This document shows positions 60,601 to 64,000 of a stretch of DNA of 64,000 nt, in pieces. Positions within the stretch are counted from its first letter, which is position 1; the number at the start of each line of letters is the position of its first letter. The notes beneath the pieces were generated by a model. That model saw only the letters and a program-made list of their open reading frames with translations, did no database searches and was not told the DNA's origin. Source of the DNA: Temnopleurus reevesii (lineage: Eukaryota > Echinodermata > Echinoidea > Temnopleuroida > Temnopleuridae); the NCBI GenBank assembly GCA_036244855.1, contig BQKZ01000412.1, positions 23,422 to 87,421 on the forward strand, read 5' to 3'. Made by a program: the position numbers and the translations under genes.

Positions 60601-61212
60601 CATACATGCGTCCGTCAAACGTTAGCCAAACGTATTCAATCAGTCCACGATCTTACCTATACAGCTTTCTGCGCAAAGGTAGCATTGAATAAATAATTGA
60701 ATCAACGCGAGTCATACTTTGGCTATAAACACATTAATGATTGGAACATTTGAACGCCTTAGTTATTACTTAAAATTGTTTTTTCTAAAGAATATCAACA
60801 AAAAATAACATTTCTAGTTTTACAGCTGAGAAAGCAGTGCTTCTTTAAATATTTTGATTAAAAGTTTCACGAAACCAATCCAGTTGGATCGTGAAGAAAT
60901 AGCTGAATTTGATTAAACGGATGAAATTCCACTCGTTAATCATTTGGAATTACACCATTCTGCGATGTCCAGATCCAATTACCACTTTCATTCTCCTGAT
61001 TAAAGTGGGAAGATGAATGCGTTAAACACCCTCTTCTACTTTAATAATTGGAGTTTAATCTAAAAACAATGTCCTGTCTCTGGTTTGTTATACTAACCAT
61101 TCTTTGTATTTGCATTTCATGGCTTTTTGTTGAAATGCTGTTTTATGTTTCCATTTTCAGGCCTCCAGCCCAGCATGTACCGAGCTAGAGAAAATCGTGA
61201 TGGACTGGTTAG
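44543..61212 (+). CDS. HDC: Histidine decarboxylase, 5' part (exons 1-4 of a longer gene)
   Basis: Exons 44543-44570, 56743-56915, (gap)58921-59031 and 61161-61212, all in phase. Exon 1 encodes MDVEEYRRR. Exon 2 continues [19 protein letters not shown], then VPDVQPGYM, then DIERVIMPG. Exon 3 has [18 protein letters not shown] and [15 protein letters not shown]. Exon 4 has [18 protein letters not shown]. This is the N-terminal part of a group II PLP-dependent decarboxylase. [10 protein letters not shown] and PALTS separate HDC from DOPA decarboxylase (HWHSPYFFAY) and tyrosine decarboxylase. HDC converts histidine to histamine in the cytosol. The PLP lysine and the C-terminal two thirds lie beyond the window. 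The gap removes the exon 3 acceptor and its first codon (expected Val). The first intron is about 12.2 kb. Confidence 0.88.
45081..45378. mobile_element. Foldback/MITE-like element, about 300 bp, in HDC intron 1
   Basis: On the left, ACCAGTGATTTTCATAGAAA, then GTCACGTGTTATGACGTA. The reverse complement of the right side reads ACAGTGATTTTTTTAACAG, then GTCACATGTTATGACGTACG. Pairing extends over about 80 bp on each side with moderate divergence. No ORF. Outer limits are approximate. Confidence 0.6.
45449..45482. repeat. (GT)n microsatellite
   Basis: A pure GT run of about 34 bp followed by a poly-G tract. Confidence 0.95.
45778..45835 (-). mobile_element. tRNA-like sequence (SINE head)
   Basis: The minus strand reads TTATCAGTTGGGCGCTC, then GGTCCAAGGTTCGAATTCG, including a B-box-like GGTTCGAATTC. 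There is no complementary acceptor stem, so it is not a functional tRNA gene. Confidence 0.45.
45836..47867. other. HDC intron 1, largely featureless part
   Basis: Apart from the tandem duplication at 46251-46366, I see no gene or repeat with clear boundaries. The open frame at 47239-47430 has no recognisable domain. Confidence 0.45.
46251..46366. repeat. Two-copy tandem duplication, 59-bp unit
   Basis: GTCTGAACTTTACCTTTAAC, then CTCACCATCGAAAGA, at 46262 is repeated as GTCTGAGATCGACCTTTAAC, then ATCATCACCAGAAAGA, at 46321. The copies are clearly diverged. Role unknown. Confidence 0.55.
47868..47936 (-). mobile_element. tRNA-like sequence (SINE head or tRNA pseudogene)
   Basis: The minus strand reads GTAGTTCGATGGTTAGTGCG, then CATGCCTTATGATCAGAGGG, then TCTTGGGTTCGAGCCACACC. 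There is a good B-box (GGTTCGAGCC) and a D-arm-like GATGGTTAG. The acceptor stem does not pair, so a SINE head or pseudogene is likelier than a working tRNA. Confidence 0.5.
48540..48700. repeat. (CT)n microsatellite
   Basis: A CTCTCT tract with a pure run at about 48592-48632 and CCCTCTCC flanks. Ser/Leu/Pro-rich frames are artefacts. Confidence 0.95.
48701..51709. other. HDC intron 1, middle part
   Basis: No gene is supported. A CA-rich tract lies at about 51160-51270 (with CACACGCG and CATACACC variants). The 66-residue frame at 50015-50215 and the 95-residue antisense frame overlap one another and lack homology-like features. Confidence 0.45.
51715..51942. mobile_element. MITE, 228 bp, perfect 17-bp terminal inverted repeats
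   Basis: The left end is CAATAGGCGGGTTTACT (51715-51731). The right end is AGTAAACCCGCCTATTG (51926-51942), its exact reverse complement. Pairing continues outward (ACACC on the left, GGTGT on the right) with a one-base offset, so the element may extend to 51710-51948. A short internal repeat, AAGCTTGCCCGAGGCTTGCC, is present. No ORF. Confidence 0.75.
52221..52904. mobile_element. Foldback element, about 684 bp, arms of about 165 bp
   Basis: The left arm 52221-52385 includes AAGTTTGGAAATCTAAGTTT, then ACGGACACATAGCA, then TTACCTAAAGAATGACATCT. The right arm 52740-52904 in reverse complement includes AAGTTTGGAAATCTAAGTTT, then ACGGATACATAGCA, then TTATCTAAAGAATGACACCT. The arms pair at most positions. 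The middle of about 355 bp is unrelated AT-rich sequence. No ORF. Confidence 0.8.
53281..53463. other. GC-rich island with nested palindromes, coding-like
   Basis: This stretch stands out from AT-rich surroundings. It holds ACTCCGGA-TCAAAG-TCCGGAGT and AGACGT-ATTACGTATA-ACGTCT. One forward frame reads [15 protein letters not shown], then [19 protein letters not shown], before a stop, looking protein-like with GC-rich codons. The upstream part continues in a different frame. It may be a relic of a transposon or processed gene; I do not recognise it. Confidence 0.35.
53464..56742. other. HDC intron 1, 3' part
   Basis: No gene or repeat with clear ends is seen. It ends with a long pyrimidine tract (56718-56738) and AAAG before exon 2, a normal acceptor. 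Confidence 0.45.
56916..58660. other. HDC intron 2 up to the gap
   Basis: No second gene is visible. GTAATTTACATAATTTACATAATTT at about 57233-57257 is a small tandem repeat. The rest is unremarkable. Confidence 0.5.
58661..58920. other. Assembly gap (260 N) touching HDC exon 3
   Basis: The sequence resumes exactly at a codon boundary with Thr-His-Trp of exon 3, so the acceptor and probably one Val codon are hidden in the gap. The three long antisense frames over this interval are made of N only. Confidence 0.97.
60243..60312 (-). mobile_element. tRNA-like sequence, Val/Asp-type (SINE or pseudogene)
   Basis: The minus strand reads GGTATAGTGGTTATCACAC, then GGTCGCAGATTCAAATCCCG. The D-arm TATAGTGGTTATCAC is the classic sequence of Val/Asp/Glu tRNAs, and the T-arm is a one- to two-base variant of the B-box. 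The acceptor strands do not pair, so a functional tRNA is unlikely. Confidence 0.5.
60425..60500 (+). mobile_element. tRNA-like sequence on the plus strand
   Basis: GTAGCTAATTGACATTGG (A-box-like), then AAAAGTCGTGGGCTCGAATC with a B-box-like GGCTCGAATC. It lies 110 bp from the minus-strand tRNA-like sequence at 60243-60312, pointing the other way. Confidence 0.45.
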
Positions 61213-64000
61213 GTAAGTTTATATTGCTAGATCAGATTCAGAAACCTGACCCTGTTTGGATAAGCATTACAAATATGAACATATTCGTTGTCATATCATT
61301 ACCGAACATTATATCATGATGAAGGTGGCTTTATTTAAAACACTGTTTGAGCTATTCGAAATCGTTGATCTACTACTTTGTGTGAAATGATACTCTCTTT
61401 TGACAGGTTGAGCCAAAATGTTGCAAACTGATGGAAAATGTTATGGTAACAGGTCGTAACATTTGAAAATTGCTTCATGAGGCATTTCGCATTTTTCCTG
61501 CGTAATAAAATTTTCTGAACTTTTATATTCTGTTACTTTTGTGTTGGTTAGATAAATAATTCAAATAAGCCTTGCCTTATCCCAAGCCGGATGAACACTC
61601 ATTGAAAGCTCTTTACCGAGATGTGGTGAAAAAAATCACTGGCATTCTCGGTTGGGAATCGAACCCACGATCTTCTGATGACTCGTCACTCGGTCATTTT
61701 CTCACTTGTGTGCTGGCATGTTTAAAGAGAAATCATTTTGAATTATTTCAAACAAATTAGATCTAAATATGTGGATGAATGTGTAGCTGAACTCTAGGTT
61801 AGCAAGTGCGTGAGCTCGTGGCGACCTGTTCTTCCTGCTCCAACTCCTCGCACGCCCTCAAGGGAATGTAATGAAGAAAATGATGGTCCTGAGCTGAATT
61901 TGACTCCATCATCACTCAAGTATGAAATAACATGTCGGGCTTGCGAAGCATCTTGGGGCAAAAGATGACGGATGTGCTTTAGGGATGATGGACGGTTTGT
62001 GCGATACACATGACATGGGTAAATAGAAAAGTGCTCCATTCACCATTAACCCGAGCAAAAAATACCAAGCGATTTCGTTTGAAAGTATACACATTTTAAA
62101 TTGCAACATTAATTAAACTTTTGTTGACTAGAAGAAGGGAAATAGATCATTTTTTTTCTTACGAATGTATTCATACATCAAATAGTTTTTGTCAACACGC
62201 AAATTAAAATTATTACATATATCAGAATATTTTTTAATGGAATCAATTAAGTCTTTATTTGGATATCAGCAAAATTTACAGGTTATGTGAAAAAATTCAA
62301 TTTACAAAAACTCACAATTTGAATATTTCATTTGCAGCTCCCGTATACTGCCAAAGTCGAATGTTAGAATTCACACAGTTTCTTTAAATATTTTCGATGA
62401 AAGCAAGTGCAATATTTTGAAACGTTTTTATGTATCATACTATTCAACTTTTAAGATTAGTACGTTCCGAATCGACGATTTCCACATTTCCAAATGTAGA
62501 AACGTCGTAGTGCAGGGATTCACGCCTTTTAACCAGAGGGGTCTTGATTAAAAAAAAAACTATGCATGAAATAAATTTCTTTATTAAGAAATCCATCTAC
62601 AATGTATTGAATTTCATCCCTTTTGAGATGAATGGTTATCTGGCAGAAATATTTACTCCTTGAAACACCTGCACTATGTTGTACAGAAAGCTAAAGCCAG
62701 GTTAATAATGACACAAAACGAGCATTGAGAACTCTGCAGAGTGGATAATTACGTTGTATAAATTGAATTGGATTCCTATATTCATTTTGACATAAATCAT
62801 CAAATATGAATATTTTTGACGGAAACACCAATCCAATCAAGCATAGAATCAAACCATGTACATTGAATGACAAACAAATCTATACATGTGTTTACTTTGG
62901 CAATATACGTACCCCTTCTACTTGATTACACAAGCACCTGGCTCCTCAATAGGGAATTCCAAGAATGAATACATCATGTGTCCAGTTAGATATCCATTAT
63001 TGTTTCTACGTTAACTCTAAAAAAAACACACTTGGGGTAGGGCTTTTAGCCCCAAATCCCCCAAACATTTCGTGTGATAGGTCCGCAACTCGAATCAGAG
63101 CAGAAATACACCAAAATTATTAAGAAATATTAAAATACAAAAGAAAAATGTCCAACTATTTTACACGCACGACTACTTCGATTTAAATGAGGATGAATTA
63201 GAAATATTAAGAAACTTTATTTTTGGATTTCAAGCAAGACATAGGAAATGAAAACGAACTATACGGCGATTGATTCTGCTCTACCAGCGTGCAAAGAGAA
63301 TAAAAAGAAGATCACTACCGATGGAAGAATATTTAGGAAATAGGTATATTTTTTCCAAGATTTACTAATAAAAACCCTTATAATATGTTATATATCGAAG
63401 CATTTTTATTCATTCATTTTAGAGTATTTTCTAAGAGAACATTAAGGTTGAATTACAGTTTTCCGTTATTTCCGCTATGTCATGTTGAATGTGTTGGAGG
63501 ATGCTTCATGTTGAGAAAATGAAGTATACACTGTTTCAATTTGTCATGAGACCCTGTCTCTCTAGAGCTTGCACAGTGAGCTCATTTTCTCACTTGACCT
63601 TTAAAAGAGTAAACAAAATTTCAAAGAAGAATCTTTATCACCATCCAATAGGAAATTAAATAACAATAAAAGTGGTCTCGTCTTTCTATTAAAATGCCCT
63701 AAATAAATCACTTATTGAGTTTGGATCATATTCCACACAAATAAATTAGTCAATCTGCCAATATATATATTGCTCGCACGGAGGCCGTTAAGGATGGGCC
63801 CCGGAGTGGAGAGGCGATATAGATTTTGAAAACCTGAACAGTGTACATAAAGTTCAAGAAAAAAAGATAATTCAACAGATTCTAGAAAACAAATCTGTCT
63901 AGGCATACTTGACCTGGCATTATACAATATTATGTAAATATTTTTATTGCAGGCTAAATGCGTCTTTCGGATACATAATATATTATGGTTTCCTTTTATA
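61213..64000. other. HDC intron 4 (continues past the window)
   Basis: No HDC exon 5 could be found. The acceptor-like TTGCAG near 63952 is followed by GCTAAATG, which gives a stop in the required phase. The interval contains a tRNA-like sequence at 61640-61725 and a SINE-tail relic at 62705-62765 (GCATTGAGAACTCTGCAGAG). Confidence 0.5.
61640..61725 (-). mobile_element. tRNA-like sequence with perfect B-box
   Basis: The minus strand reads AGAAGATCGTGGGTTCGATT, then CCCAACCGAGAATGCC; GGTTCGATTCC is a perfect B-box. The 5' half is poorly tRNA-like. It is best read as a SINE head. Confidence 0.5.

Noticed and set aside
61794..62109. Overlapping minus-strand frames of 81 and 65 codons
   Set aside because: Somewhat GC-rich but without a recognisable domain. 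They lie in HDC intron 4 and overlap each other in different frames.
63952..64000. Acceptor-like TTTTTATTGCAG as a candidate for HDC exon 5
   Set aside because: In the phase left by exon 4 the next codons are GGC TAA, a stop, and nothing resembles the expected KMLGLP sequence.
1..64000. CRISPR arrays, operons, bacterial promoters or phage
   Set aside because: The window is eukaryotic, with spliced genes; the tandem repeats found are coding minisatellites or microsatellites without spacer structure.

Overview
This is a eukaryotic, intron-rich, AT-rich genomic window holding three plus-strand genes. The organism is most likely an echinoderm, probably a sea urchin. I infer this from the deuterostome-like gene set (COMMD4, a vault PARP, a histidine decarboxylase), frequent TAGGCCTA words, abundant GATGAT, CA and CT microsatellites, and many short foldback elements and tRNA-derived SINEs. 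The species is an inference. The three genes and almost all splice sites are read directly from the sequence.

Layout. (1) 1668-6232: a complete COMMD4 gene in 8 coding exons (199 aa, exact phase agreement throughout). (2) 6233-10243: 3' UTR and intergenic DNA with a pogo/Tigger-like MITE and a long TTC array. (3) 10244-31540: a 28-exon PARP4-like (vault PARP) gene. The product is a helical PARP regulatory domain, an H-Y-E PARP catalytic domain, an acidic linker, VIT, vWA with a complete MIDAS, a TPR-like segment, a large charged tandem-repeat exon interrupted by an assembly gap, and the PARP4-type C-terminal domain. No BRCT domain is seen at the N-terminus. (4) 31541-43770: a gene-poor region of nested repeats, several MITEs and a 32-bp-arm hairpin. 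(5) 43774-61212 and onward: the 5' part of a histidine decarboxylase (HDC) gene. It has a clear CCAAT/CRE-half/TATA promoter, a long leader with an upstream ORF, a 28-nt coding first exon, a 12.2 kb first intron full of repeats, and exons 2-4. The rest of the gene lies beyond the window.

The genes do not form a pathway: COMMD4 belongs to the Commander/COMMD trafficking complex, PARP4 to vault particles, and HDC to histamine synthesis. The most notable things are the architecture of the PARP4-like protein (BRCT missing, TPR-like insertion, rapidly expanding 29/30-residue repeat array with perfectly identical 177-bp higher-order units) and the dense collection of non-autonomous mobile elements. 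The latter includes a SINE insertion whose empty site can be read from a paralogous repeat about 1.4 kb upstream. There are three assembly gaps (28581-28888, 40299-40374, 58661-58920) and one single N (9581). Two of the gaps hit coding sequence.
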